This document shows, one piece after another, positions 11,580 to 22,647 of a stretch of 64,000 bases of DNA. The DNA is from Euonymus europaeus (taxonomy: Eukaryota; Streptophyta; Magnoliopsida; Celastrales; Celastraceae): positions 18,003,001-18,067,000 of the forward strand of contig OY756971.1 of the NCBI GenBank assembly GCA_963580455.1, given 5' to 3'. Position 1 is the stretch's first letter, and each line of letters begins with the position of its first letter. Under the pieces are notes generated by a model. The model was not told where the DNA came from. It ran no database searches and saw only the letters and a program-made list of their open reading frames with translations. Made by a program: the position numbers and the translations under genes.

Positions 11580-13190
11580 GTCATTAATTAGATGAGTTCA
11601 AAATATTGCATGTGCTCTTGGATTTGTTACTATTATAAAAAGATTAAAAATTGGTAGATTTGATAAACATCACAAGTTGTTGTTGCAATGTAAAGAGGGT
11701 GACAATTATACAAGTAGGAAAACACCTACAAAGGTTATCGGAAGCAGAAAATGCAAATGTCCATTTAGAATAAAAAGGATGAAATTGAAGACTAATGATG
11801 ATTGGAAAGTAAGAGTGGTATGTGGAATGAATAATCATTGTGTGACATTATATATGAAGGTACATTATTATGTTGATAGACTTTTTGCTATTGAAAATGA
11901 CATTGATAGATATGTTCAAAAATCTAGTGAATTCATTTAATATTTTGTCAATGATAAAGAATCCGAATCTAGAGAATGCCTCTATCATTCAAGCAACATA
12001 TAATGCCCGTAAGAAGTTTTATACAATAGAGAAAACAAGTAAATCTCAAATGCAATATTTCATGTCATGCTTAAGTCAACACGAGAACATTTTCCTTCAT
12101 CACAGTGATGCTTCTACCTTTCAGCTATAAGATTTGTTCTTCGTGCATCCACGATCGTTGGAATTATTACGTGCATTTTCCCATGTTTTTCATGGATTCG
12201 ATGTATCAGACTAATAAGTTGGGGATGCCTCTTTTTTAGATTGTCAATGTGACATCCACTAACATGGCATTTCACGTAGCATTTGTCTTTCTCCAATTAG
12301 AAAAAGAGGACAACTATTCTTAGGTGTTAGATTGTTTGCGGTCGGCCATGGATAAATGCACACTACCAAGAATTATCGTCAGATATGGCATTGATGAAGT
12401 ATTTTGCCTCGGTATTCCCCGACTCTATGAAGCTACTTTGTAAATGACATATTGATAAGAATGTGGTGGCAAACTGTAAGAAATAGTTTCGGGACAAGGA
12501 ATGAATCATTCTACTCATCATGGCACACTTTAGTGGATTCAAAAACCAAGATGGAGTATTTATATTACTTATTCACTATCGAGATCTAATTTCGCGATTA
12601 TCCGACTATCATCAATTATATGCATGACGTTTGGTTGATGCCATACAAGCAGATCTCAATTGGATATCGAGTCAACATGGGAGTGTATTCATCAACTCCT
12701 TGAAGCTCAGTTTACTACAATATAAACAAGTTTGGAGAAGAGAAAAATATTGTTCAGCACAAATTCAAACCTGAACATTTTTGAGAACTTTGGGGTTTCG
12801 TATCAGCAAACGCGTTGCAAAAGATTTTAGAAGAATTCAAGTGAGTTATAGGGGTAGACATCCATTATTGTAAATGTAAAATTTAGTTGAATCATGGACT
12901 ACCGTGTACACACGAGCTTGTAGTTTATGTCCAATGCCGCTTGATGATATTAGTTACGACATTGAGTTACAGGTGTTCACATAGCAATTCAAATAAAAGT
13001 CAAAGACTAGTAAAACTAGTCTGTTGAGGAAGCTATGAGAGAATTAATCAATCCACCACTGCACTTGTTGATCCAAAAGTTAAGGCAAATACCCATGGAT
13101 GCCCATCCTTGAAGAAAAAAATTAAAACATCTACTCGTCGTAATTCGTTTGCCTTCAAGTACACCCGAATTCATTTATTCATAGAAATTG
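11580..13190 (+). pseudogene. MULE-2A transposase relic (FAR1-like N-terminus, MULE catalytic domain, SWIM)
   Basis: Segments in shifting frames match the transposase at 24129-26115 point by point. 11677-11850 holds the Cys/His N-terminal zinc region (KCKCPFRIKR...VRVVCGMNNH). 11870-12130 holds the helical linker ending in 'HHSDAST'. About 12190-12480 holds the catalytic core with many stops, and about 12860-12930 a SWIM-like CKCK...NHGLPCTHEL. The frame changes many times, so it is dead. Its product would have been the transposase moving this MULE family. Confidence 0.8.
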
Positions 13191-13329
13191 GGTAGACACA
13201 GTTATTCATCTATCTACATTTCCTTCATCGATTCTTAAACATAGGCTTTCAAGATCGACTCAGCTTAACTAACAATATTTATACGTGAGTTAGTTCCCGC
13301 CACTAATGTGGTCTAATATTTTGTCTGTG

Positions 13330-13853
13330 ACGAATGTAAAACCAGATAGATATTGTTGGGTTATTAGGGTTCGATGAAAATGTATGAGCGAATGTTCGAG
13401 AAGACTTGATTAGCAAGTCGATAACATTTTTGGGACGAGTATGTTAACCTATTTGGTGGAGATGAGTGTGCATATTCTATCCACAACTCCCTATTATTTT
13501 TAGAAATAGATAGAGAAACAACGATTGAGAATTAGATGTCAATGCTAGATATGGGTGACTTGATTGTTTCTAGGTACAATGTTGTATTGGACATTATTAG
13601 TTCTAAATAGTGCTTGACATTTTTGCTTTTGCTTTTTATACCTCCACTTCGTCATGAATATATTACTATCACAATAGGATTTGTGAATGATAATCACTTT
13701 GTTCAATTGGCGTTGGCAAATGGTTATCCGATGCCTCCTATTATGATGCAATGGTATAGATATATGCATGATTCTGCAAATGAGCAGGTCACTCCTTACA
13801 GAGGACAACTAGAAGCATATATGAAATATACCAGTCAATTTACATTAATGTGA
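13330..13853 (+). pseudogene. OTU-like cysteine protease region of MULE-2A, broken
   Basis: The C-terminal OTU portion is well preserved at 13614-13853: 'RHEYITITIGFVNDNHFVQLAL' includes the His region, followed by 'YPMPPIMMQWYRY' and 'VTPYRGQLEAYMKY'. It aligns closely with the OTU segment at 22062-22647. The active-site segment near 13345-13370 is corrupted: where ADGNCGFR is expected only 'DRYCW' can be read. Stops follow at about 13410 and 13608. An active protease is therefore excluded. Known OTU proteins cleave ubiquitin chains; a role for this copy before its decay is inference. Confidence 0.75.
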
Positions 13854-13877
13854 TGTATTAAATTTTTATGAGGATAT

Positions 13878-14845
13878 TGATGAGGACCTGCTCACAAATC
13901 CAACCCCACACCAAACCACACAACACTGGAATACTCAAAGAACCACAAAAAAGAAAAGGATATATTTGATTGAATGGAACTTACATAATCAAGCCCAAAC
14001 AACCTCTAGATCTGAACCTTAGTGAGGGTCCTTCACTAACCCAAGCTAATCGGAGAAGGAATACAACGAATCATCAAAAATTTAAACAAGAATCTTGATA
14101 GGGGTTCAAGTGTAGCCCAAGTAAATCCAGCGCAATAGTACTCTAATTTATTGAAGAGATACAGAGAAAAGTGGCTCGGTCGTCATAACTATTCTTCCAA
14201 AGATATCTCTAAATGGCATACAAATGACCTATTTATACCATGCTAAGGATGATCAAATAATTACAATCATCACTTGACTGGCACATGTACGACTCCGGCT
14301 TTTCTTCTGCTTGCCTTGTTGCCTCACCCTGCATTGCCAAGAATCAATGCTCGCCCATCACATTCTGCTCCGTAACTACAAATCGATGCTCACACTCTTC
14401 TCTATCTAGGTGCTCATCAGTGGTGTATTAAGTTTACTTTATTTTTAAAAATAAAATTTTCAAAAAAAATAAGGGTTCAAGTGTAGCCCAAGTAAATCCA
14501 ACACAATAGTACTCTAATTCACTGAAGAGATACAGAGAAAAGTGGCTCAGCCGTCATAACTATTCTTCCAAAGATATCTCTAAATGGTATACAGATGACC
14601 TATTTATACCATGCTAAGGATGACCAAATAATTACAATCATCACTTGACTGACACATGTACGACTCTAGCTCTTCTTCTACTTGGCTTGTTGCCTCACTC
14701 TGCATTTACAAGAATCGATGCTCGCCCATCACATTCTGCTCAGTAACTACAAATCGATGCTCACACTCTTCTCTATCTAGGTGCTCATCAGTGGTGTATT
14801 AAGTTTATTTTATTTTTTAAAATAACATTTTCAAAAAAAAAAGCC
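13878..14845. repeat. LTR-like insertion with a 371-bp tandem duplication
   Basis: The block begins TGATGAGGACCTG (13878) and closes with the near-inverse CTAGGTGCTCATCA (14419 and again 14790), as LTR termini do. From 14102 the sequence 'gggttcaagtgtagcccaag...' runs 371 bp and repeats from 14473 with about 95% identity by eye, including the A/T-rich spacer after each 'gtgctcatca'. No 5-bp target duplication was recognised. It lies just after the OTU relic, inside MULE-2A. Confidence 0.65.
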
Positions 14846-15186
14846 AAAAACTCTTAACTTTAATCATGTGACACACTGTCAAATAAAAACTTTATTTACA
14901 TGTTTATTTTATTTTGTGAATTTATTCTTTTAACTTTGAATTATTTGGGGGTGGGAAAACTAAAATTTGAGGGATGTGAATTAAATTATGGGAGTGACAA
15001 AGCCGAAAGAATAAAATGTCGTATCACTATCGAATCAACAAAAATCTCATATAATATAATTGTTCTTAATTATTGGGAGTGTGAGGGTGGGAAAACTAAT
15101 TTTAGGGAGTGAGATAACCATTTTCCAATCATTGGAGGGTGTGGCAATGGAAAAACTAAATTTAGGGAGTGGGAATACTGTTTCCC

Positions 15187-17093
15187 TTAAAAGAACATGT
15201 TCCTGTCTTTATTTCACCCGATCCAAATTTATGAGTCACAAACTCACAATTAACAAACGAAAATCTATTGGCAGCTTCATAGAGTTTGAAAAGAAACCAC
15301 TCTGCTTATTGTTATTATTATTCACTTGCCAAAATACATTCATCATTATATTTTAGTGAGAGAATTAGCCCTGAACTGCCTAAAATTTTTATTTGTTGTT
15401 TTTTTGACAATACCGGGGGGGCAGAAGACTGAATGTTTTAGCTACATCAGTCAGCATTACTAGACAACTTTTAAGCTGTAAAGAGGATGCTTATTATGAA
15501 ATTGACCTAGTGTTTTAACAAGCACATCTCTTGAAAGTTGAAACTTCAAGGATCCTTTTTTGAGTCCTTGCTGAACTATTCACCCTTGTATGAGCAAGGA
15601 GTCCTTCTGAAAAAGAAAAAACATCTTAAGCCAACAATCAACATTGTGTTTGGTGACGGAATGCCAAGAATAGCTGGTATGGGTTTTAGAATGGGAGAAT
15701 TTAATCTTCATTGAAGAAGAGCTTAGAGGAATGAAGTCATTTCTCCTCTCTAAAGATATACTATTTCTAAGATACAAAATTGGATGACATTGCTGATAAC
15801 AAGCCCCAAAATGATTTGATATCTTGTTCCTTCACCCAATTTTTTGTTTGGAAATTTGTAACAGATTTTCACTAAGTTGGATTTCTGTTTGTATTCACAT
15901 CCTTTTAGGTAACTAATTTTAGTTTCACAAGGAGTTAGCATTCTTACTTTTTATGGAAAGTTTTAACTATCATTCATAGCAAAAAAAAAATTTGTTTTGA
16001 GAATCATAGAAATACACAACTCTCAAACCATATAATAGTCTGGAACTCTAGAAATTCAGTGCTTATCTAGTTTTTTATGACAGGTGGTGATGGCAATGAG
16101 AACCAAAGGTGGTGATGATGAGGTTGTTCTCCAATCCCTGCATGCACTATGCTAGGGGTTGTATGGGAGATTTTTTTCTACTCACGAGGAACTGTATACT
16201 CTGGGCTAGGCATGTGACCCATCACTTAAAAGTTTTTCTAGGTCTTTTTTTAAATAATTTTTTTAGTCAAAAATAGTTACCACGTTTTTAAGGGTTACGA
16301 GATTTTCTACAACATAAAATTACTTCTTTCTAATTTTTTTTTTAAAAAACCACGCAACGTTTCATTTTTCTGATATAAAACGGGGAAAAGCCCTCTTGGA
16401 TATGTATGTTCTTGAGAAAGATAGAGAAACACTACTATAATTTCTTAGAGTTTTCTTGTGCAGATATCTCTAATACATAGAGAGATTGGTGGGTTGTTTT
16501 ATCCTAGGGTAATGTTATTATTACTGCTTGAACAATTTAAATGCCAGAGTTGCAAATCGTCTTAAAGAAAGTGACCTAGTCGTAACTCATTCCTTCATTC
16601 TCAATCGGTATCTTTAATTTTTCGGATATGAGGTAATATATATCTGATTTACTTATTGTTATTTCAACATTAAGCATCCCATTAATCTATTTCCTAGATC
16701 CGCCCATGATCTTATCGGTATGATAACTTCTCTTTTCAGTGTGTTTTTGTAGCAATTGTCATTGGTGGCTAATCTGCTGTATGTGTATTAATTGTTGCAA
16801 ACCTGCAGCCGAAACCATTTTCCTAAATAACCTTTTTTTTTTTTGCATGTGTGGTCACTAAAATAGATACTGTAAAGTTTTATTGCGTGACATTATGCTC
16901 AATCAATATAATATTTCAATTTAGAATAGTTGGGATCCATATTAGGTTAGAATGTAGGTTGATTTAAAGTTGAAGATCAAACAATGTTGTCATGTAACCT
17001 GCATGTACTCTACATGAATACATAGTGATTCCAGGTAAGGTACACGTAGCCTACATGAGCATAAGGTTTTGAAAACTTGCATCTTGGGTTTTA
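15187..17093. other. Intergenic, no gene recognised
   Basis: A/T-rich sequence with homopolymer runs (for example T12 near 16830). ORFs are short, without family resemblance. Nothing else could be supported here. Confidence 0.5.
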
Positions 17094-17779
17094 CATGATG
17101 TGATTTTATGTAATAATTGGTAACTGATTTTATTTAATTAATTGATTTGCTTAAATTGATTGATTGAAATAAAATCAAGTTTGTTTTTAGGAATTATTAT
17201 CTCTTCTTATTAAGATTTATCTTCTTCCTATTTTAGAGATAATCATCTACTTAAATTAAAGAAGTCTTTTCTTATCTTTTATGGCATTGATTCCAAGAGT
17301 AGGACACAATCTTTTACTAATTTCATGAGTTAATATTGTGCATATCTTTTATGTCATTATCTAGGATTTTCTTGGTTCATAAGCATGTTATATATATTGG
17401 CTTTGATAACCAAACAACTCTAGGTCTTTTACTTGCATGAGCTTAACCGAAACTTGAGTTTTTGAGCGAGTTTTTTTTGATAAATTCATGCATTCTTGCA
17501 TTGCACTTTGAGGGCATTCTTGTATATTCTTAGAGCTTGAAGATATCAGTGCGACTCTAGAGCATCGTGTGGAAGGATCTACTTGTAAGTGAATCGAGCA
17601 AAAAACTAGTATAGATGATGTGGATCCTAGCTCTAGGAATATTCTTGTAACCTTTTGTGAATAGTGGATTGCTTTAAAGGTTGGTGACTACAAACACTCG
17701 AGGTTTTTCCCTAAATTGGATTTTTCTCGCAAATATCATGTGTTGCACTATTTGCTACTTTAGTATCCATATTTTTTCA
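17094..17779 (+). mobile_element. Copia-type LTR (5' LTR of a truncated element)
   Basis: The sequence has the features of a plant copia LTR. It includes a T-rich body, 'ggttggtgactacaaacactcgaggtttttcccta' type text close to the 3' end, and a terminal CA at 17778-17779. It is followed after two bases by a primer-binding site. The 5' boundary (TGATGTGATTTT near 17094) is approximate. Only about 200 bp of internal sequence follows before the hAT element. Confidence 0.6.
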
Positions 17780-17781
17780 AT

Positions 17782-17793
17782 TGGTATCAGAGC
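17782..17793 (+). other. Retrotransposon primer-binding site (initiator tRNA-Met)
   Basis: TGGTATCAGAGC is the standard plant copia PBS, complementary to the 3' end of initiator tRNA-Met. It sits two bases after the LTR's terminal CA and fixes the element's orientation as +. Confidence 0.88.
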
Positions 17794-17996
17794 AGCAACT
17801 TCCCAACTGGTTGGCCAGCGATCTTTATTAGTGACCGAACGATGGTGGTCCACCATAACCACGAATCTGAGAATATGTTATCTGTTTCGACCTGGTGATA
17901 TGTTTCTATTTCTCGCATATCTTATTTTTACAGAATTATGTGTAATAGGTGTAGGAAGTTGGAAAAACACGATATAAAAATATGTAATGCCGTCAT

Positions 17997-19438
17997 TAGG
18001 GCTGTCAAAATAAACCGAAGAAATCGAACCAGCCAACCAAACCGATCGTTTGGCCGGTTCTTCAACAATTATTTAAAGAAAATTGAACCGATCAGTTCTG
18101 ATATTTTTTTCTAAAAGAAAAAATTGGACGGTTTGGCACTTCCTTAAAAACCGTTCGATTTAAACCGAATCGACCATTTATATTATATATAATATATTTT
18201 TAAATATAAATGATAAATCATATATATATACACATATTATATCATTATATGTATATATATAACATAATAAAATAAAGTAAAGTGAAATGTAAACCTAATC
18301 TGCTCCAGCCTCCCGCACCATTCGACATCCACTTCTCTCCGAGACTTACAGTGTGTTAGGCACCGGCGCTCCCTCTTTTTTGTTCTCTCTTCTGAGCTTC
18401 ACATCAATCTCAACAATTAAGATCTCGACCAATCGAAGAAGATCTTGCTTCTTCAGGTATTCTCTATTTCTCCCCTAATTTCTCCCTAGTCCCTACTTTC
18501 ACTTTATTCTTTGTTTCAATGTTTGGATGACGAGAGTCGGCGAGAATGATGAAAGAGAAACATAGAAATTAGAAAGTTAGAAACTCTGTTAATGGGTCCT
18601 TCACATTTACCTCTTTTCTTGGCATTTTATTTTATGGGTTCTTTTTATTTTTTCATCTTTACAAATGTTTTGATACAAACTACAAAGGTTGTTAGCTGTT
18701 TGATACTATAAATGATTTTGCTAACTTTTGTAGTTTTCTTGTTTGTAGATAACTATATATCAAAAATGGCTAATGAGGGTGAGTCAATGCCAGTGATGGA
18801 GACCATTGATGAAAAGGTCGAGATGGTCGATGCCCCACTTTCGTCGAATCCAACTGCACCGGATCAGACGGTAAATGAACTTAACACTATCTCTTGAAAG
18901 AGATAATGGGTATGGAAACATTTTACGATCCCTGAAAAACAAGTTGGTAAAGAAAGGGCATTTTGCAAAAACTGAGTGTGCTTTGCGAAGATGATCATGC
19001 TATATAATGGCTCTGGCTCTGGATGATGTTGCTGCCTGCTTGGACTTTGAAGTTTGGAATGAATTAATCATTTAATTTGTTGTTTTACTATTTTAACTTT
19101 TAATTTGACTTAAACACTTAGTGAATTATAATATTGTATTGTTGGCGTGTTGGTACTTTCTGGACTAATATGGGCTTTTAAGCCTTTTTTTTAGAATACA
19201 TTGGACTGCAATGCAGCGGCTGGACTTATAGTAATTGTTAGATTTTATCTTAGTTTAACTCTTTTAGGCCCCAAAAAAAAGCTCAACCCAATCAGAAACC
19301 GACCAAACTGAAGAGTCGGTTTTCAATATATTGAAATGTGACTAGTCGGTTTTTAACAGCTTTAAAAAAAAACTGAACATTTCGGCCGGGGCAAAAAAAT
19401 GCAAAATAACCGACCAAAACCAACCATTCATAGCCCTA
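17997..19438 (+). mobile_element. hAT element relic, 1442 bp, with 8-bp target duplication
   Basis: The left end TAGGGCTGTCAAAATAAACC and the reverse complement of the right end TAGGGCTATGAATGG match as hAT-type TIRs. Flanks are GCCGTCAT (17989-17996) and GCTGCCAT (19439-19446), an 8-bp TSD with two differences. Sub-terminal text on both sides is rich in 'aaccga/tcggtt' words. The interior keeps a leader, an intron-like segment (18455-18750) and the start of a transposase-like ORF, but the catalytic body and dimerisation domain are gone. It is an internally deleted derivative. Confidence 0.82.
18764..19000 (+). pseudogene. hAT transposase N-terminal remnant with broken BED zinc finger
   Basis: An ORF MANEGESMPVME... 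starts at 18764 after a probable AG acceptor and runs to a stop at 18895. The same frame continues past two stops into 'WVWKHFTIPEKQ' followed by Cys-containing sequence. This is the aromatic-rich start of a BED-type finger (consensus W.HF...). A codon where the first zinc-ligand region is expected reads TGA. No RNase-H-like catalytic domain follows. The assignment rests on the short BED motif plus the hAT-type termini around it. Confidence 0.6.
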
Positions 19439-19446
19439 GCTGCCAT

Positions 19447-20636
19447 CTTATTTTTTATCAATTTTTTTTGGATTTAATGATTGTATTTATGAACATATAA
19501 TTTTTCATTATGATAGATAACGCTTTTTAAAAAAATATTGCTTATGATATATGTTATTTGTACATTGTTGGGAAAGTGAGACTGATTTGATTTAATTTTG
19601 TTATGTGTTTGTAACATATTTCATTTGAAAATTTATGAAAATGAAAGTAGAGTGAAACAGATAACATTATGGGGAAACAAAACAGATAAAATTTCAACAG
19701 ATCCAAACCAGATAACATATAAACAGATCCAAAATAGATCCATTATAACAAGAGTAAGGAGAAAAATAAAATCCAAAAAATAAGAAGAAATTGAAGCGTC
19801 TTTTCATATATAACTTTAGCAGATCTGAAACAAATATAATTTTGACAGATACAATATCAGGTATTGAAGATAGATCAATGTATTTTCATTTTTCATTACA
19901 CAGATACACGATAACAAGAAAATTGAAAAAATAAAATACAAAAAAGAAGAATAAAGTTGATACATCTTTTCAGATATAACTCTGATAGATTTGAAACAGT
20001 ATACTATTGACAGATCTGAAAAAAGATACAATATCAAAAACTCTACTTTGAAGATCTGTCCTATAGCAAATGATGGAAGAAGAAGCTCAGATCTCTCTTG
20101 CAAAGAAGAAAATTAATTGTCGGTCTATGTCACAAGAAAAATAAGAAGAGAGAATAAGCAACGAGGAAGAAGCAACTAATGGAGTTTCTTAGCCTCTAAA
20201 CTACCCTTCCTTGGGTACACATTCTCATTATTATTACCTTCACAATAATAATTAATAGAATAAAAAATTCAAAATATAAAAATAAAATAAATAGCAATTA
20301 AGAGAGAGACCTAGGAACGACCAAAAAAAAATCGACCCTGGAATAATTTGTAGGGTACTCGATCTGTTTAAAATCCTAAAACTGATCTTATAGGGTTTGG
20401 TTTCGTTTCGATTTTTGTTCGGGTACCCTAACCATTTATTAATCAATTAAAGTGCCCTAAACATGGCATTAAATATCAAAATTGACCCAAAATCGGAACA
20501 AAACCATACACAGAACCATAACCAACCCGACCATACCCTTAGTTACAAATAAATTCTTAAAAATATTAGTAGAAATGAGATTAAATGTTGATGGTTTTTA
20601 ATATTTTACTTTATAAAAATTATATATTTGTTGATC
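19447..20636. other. Intergenic A/T-rich sequence with degenerate repeats
   Basis: No coding potential. Words like 'acagatc' and 'aacagat' recur between 19660 and 20050. At 20390-20545 the text is of the 'gggtttggtttcg...ggaacaaaaccata' kind seen near hAT-like ends, finishing 'cgaccatacccttag', but no partner end or TSD was found. Confidence 0.45.
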
Positions 20637-20812
20637 TTGACACGTGGGCACATAATCCAGTGTCACATGTCACCTGGCTTCCCTTTTTTGTTGCTTGGTA
20701 ATTCATGTGACACATTTCACGTGGCTACCCTAGACCTTTTGTTTCTAATTTTTGTTTTTTTTTTGTTTTGTTGTTTGGTAAGCCACGTGTCACATCTCAA
20801 GTGGCTCCCTTT
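20637..20812. repeat. Three degenerate ~70-bp repeats with CACGTG/CACATG cores
   Basis: The pattern 'acgtg...cacat.tcac.tggct.ccc...ttgttg.ttggtaa' recurs three times in succession (about 20638, 20700 and 20780). CACGTG is present as gacACGTGggc, ttcACGTGgct and gcCACGTGtc. The unit is degenerate, and it sits directly left of MULE-2B. Confidence 0.55.
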
Positions 20813-20879
20813 AACTTTCTGTTTGAAAACAATGGAGGTCGCTGTTTATAAATAGCTTTATTTAAAAAAGAAAAAAAAA

Positions 20880-21065
20880 GGCTGGAAATACACCATGCAA
20901 AATCTGGTTTGCACCCTTCCGTTCCCACTATATCAATATATTATTATTATTTTCAATTTTACATGTTAATTTGTGTGAATATCAGCCTTTTGTAATGATA
21001 CAACATTAAAAACTGGTTTAAACCCAAAAAGTGGGGAAATGCATACTTATTAACTTGATTTTCGA
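20880..21065 (+). repeat. MULE-2B left terminal inverted repeat
   Basis: Matches the reverse complement of 27700-27888 over its whole length, with one short divergent patch. It ends before the Stowaway MITE. Confidence 0.88.
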
Positions 21066-21080
21066 TGTATTAAATATTTA

Positions 21081-21345
21081 CTCTCTCCGTCCCATTTTAA
21101 TTGTCCTTTATTCTTTTTGGGATGTCCCGAAATGCATGTCCATTTCAATTAATGAAAGTTATTTTTTCTCATTTTTTCCTTATTTACCCTTAACTTGAAA
21201 AGCTCAATAACCATGCACATTAATTATAGTGTCAAAGTATTTGTCATTATAAATAGGGGTATAAAAGTAAAATTGAAAGCGAATTAAATATTTTCTTAAA
21301 CTGTGTGAAAAAGTGAAGGGAACAATTAAAATGGGACGGAGGAAG
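21081..21345. mobile_element. Stowaway-type MITE, 265 bp
   Basis: Starts CTCTCTCCGTCCCATTTTAA and ends with the inverse, TTAAAATGGGACGGAGGAAG, the hallmark Tc1/mariner Stowaway terminus (CTCCCTCCGTCCC). TA dinucleotides at 21079-21080 and 21346-21347 are the expected target duplication. It has no coding capacity and is nested in the 3' flank of MULE-2B. Confidence 0.93.
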
Positions 21346-21709
21346 TAATTGTTATCTATTTTTTTATGTATAGTCCCAAACTCCTTTACTAGCCAGCTTA
21401 ATATATCTTTTTCGACTACATTTTTCACAAAATTAAATGATTTGAGTATCAAAAACAACAGATCGAACCGCTTATATATTCTTGTCTAGCTACTAACTCA
21501 GCAGAAAATAGTAGTATTAGCTCCGGATATGCGTTTTTAATTTGCATGAAAAGGGCCTGGACTCTTGTCATTTTAATTTTTTAACTATAAAAATGATATG
21601 TAGCTAAGGCATCAACAACTGTACGTTCACAGATGTGAGTTAAATAAGTGTATGTTGATGTATTATTACGCAACTACTCCTTTTGCAATCGCTCGCCCAT
21701 CGATTATTG

Positions 21710-21865
21710 GATTTTTTTTCCTTATTTATCATGTCAGTAAACATTATTTCTCATTCTAGCATTGGTTTGCCATGTAGGATGGGAATGGTAGATTGAGAAA
21801 TAATTAGGTTCCAATGCTAGAATGAGAGATAATATTTACTGACAAGGTAAATAAGAAAAAACAAT
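21710..21865. mobile_element. Foldback MITE, 156 bp, with 9-10-bp target duplication
   Basis: Nearly the whole element is one inverted repeat. 'cttatttatcatgtcagtaa' through 'ctcattctagcattgg' is inverted as 'ccaatgctagaatgag' through 'ttactgacaaggtaaataag'. TCGATTATTG flanks both sides (21700-21709 and 21866-21875). A 9-10-bp duplication points to Mutator-type mobilisation. Confidence 0.85.
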
Positions 21866-22061
21866 TCGATTATTGCGGCAATTAAATGATTTTACTTCAC
21901 AGTAAAAGCTCACTGCCCAAGGAGATTTGCCCAACAATTCACCTTTGCGATCGGGTTGAGCAAAAGTTTGTGTTTCTATTTTGGTTGTTAAACATGCTTT
22001 TAAAAAATAAATTTAAATTATTACAAATACATTAATAATATCAATTAATATTATAAATACA

Positions 22062-22647
22062 TTAAACAACACAACATGCATGCAACCTTATTACAACTTC
22101 ATAGCATAGTATACCCAGGTTGCACGTGGACCTAGTATATTGGACATACATTGCAAGCCGGTCATTGTACGGAGTGATCCATTCAGATGCACATTCATAT
22201 CTATACCTAAACCGTTGAACCATTATTGGTGGCATCGGGTATCCATTGGTCAAAGTTAACTGCACAAAGTGATTGCCATTAACAAACCCAATGGACAGTA
22301 CGATGTGTTCATGTTGAGGTGGTGGTATCGATCGTAACTGCAAGAAAGTTATGCAATGATCAAAGGTGAGGAGATGTAAAATGACGTTGTACTTACTAGC
22401 AATTAGGTGGCCCATATCCGGCATTGTCATCCAATTTTCAAGAGGAGCTGTACTATCTGCGTTAAAAAAATTCAATGAATTATGAATGAAACAAGCACGT
22501 TCATAACCACCATATATGTCACAGTACTCCGACCAAAATGTTCTTAACTCATAAATCAACTCTTGACGAACAGTGACCAATGCATTTTCACCATACCCTA
22601 GTGGGCCAGCAATAACCCTGAAGCCACAATTTCCATCTGCCCTTATT
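22062..22647 (-). pseudogene. OTU-family cysteine protease domain, C-terminal part of the MULE-2B protein
   Basis: The minus-strand reading starts at 22647 with the OTU nucleophile motif ADGNCGFR and runs open to a stop at 22062. Visible features are the active-site Asp and Cys in DGNC, a mid-domain 'ERACFIHNSLNFFNAD', and the His region in 'HEHIVLSIGFVNGNHFVQL'. This is the OTU order Asp-Gly-Asn-Cys ... His. Its upstream part lies beyond the solo LTR. Removing the LTR with one TSD copy leaves transposase tail and OTU in the same frame, broken by one TAG a few codons before the OTU motif. OTU enzymes remove ubiquitin; whether this one acts on the transposase or on host proteins is unknown. 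The annotated ORF beginning inside the LTR is an artefact of the insertion. Confidence 0.85.

Larger units (their letters stand above)
10903..15186 (+). mobile_element. MULE-2A: OTU-bearing Mutator-like element, degenerate, 4284 bp
   Basis: The left end GGGAAACATTATCCCCACTC (10903) is inverted at the right end (...GAATACTGTTTCCC, to 15186). Both termini share further blocks such as CTCTAATTTTAG and CCAATGATTG over about 100 bp. Flanks are TAAAAAGAA (10894-10902) and TTAAAAGAA (15187-15195), a 9-bp TSD with one mismatch. The interior reads on + as a transposase followed by an OTU-like region, both heavily mutated, then LTR-like sequence with a 371-bp tandem duplication. The termini are unlike those of the other OTU-bearing element (20880-27888) although the coding parts are clearly related. 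A 93-codon ORF at 11098-11379 lies between the left TIR and the transposase; I do not recognise it. Confidence 0.82.

Noticed and set aside
19598..20103. ORFs in the A/T-rich stretch after the hAT element
   Set aside because: Composition is Lys/Asn/Ile or Phe/Leu only, with no motif or splice context.
20390..20545. Possible second hAT-like terminus
   Set aside because: Only one end-like sequence was found, without partner or 8-bp duplication.
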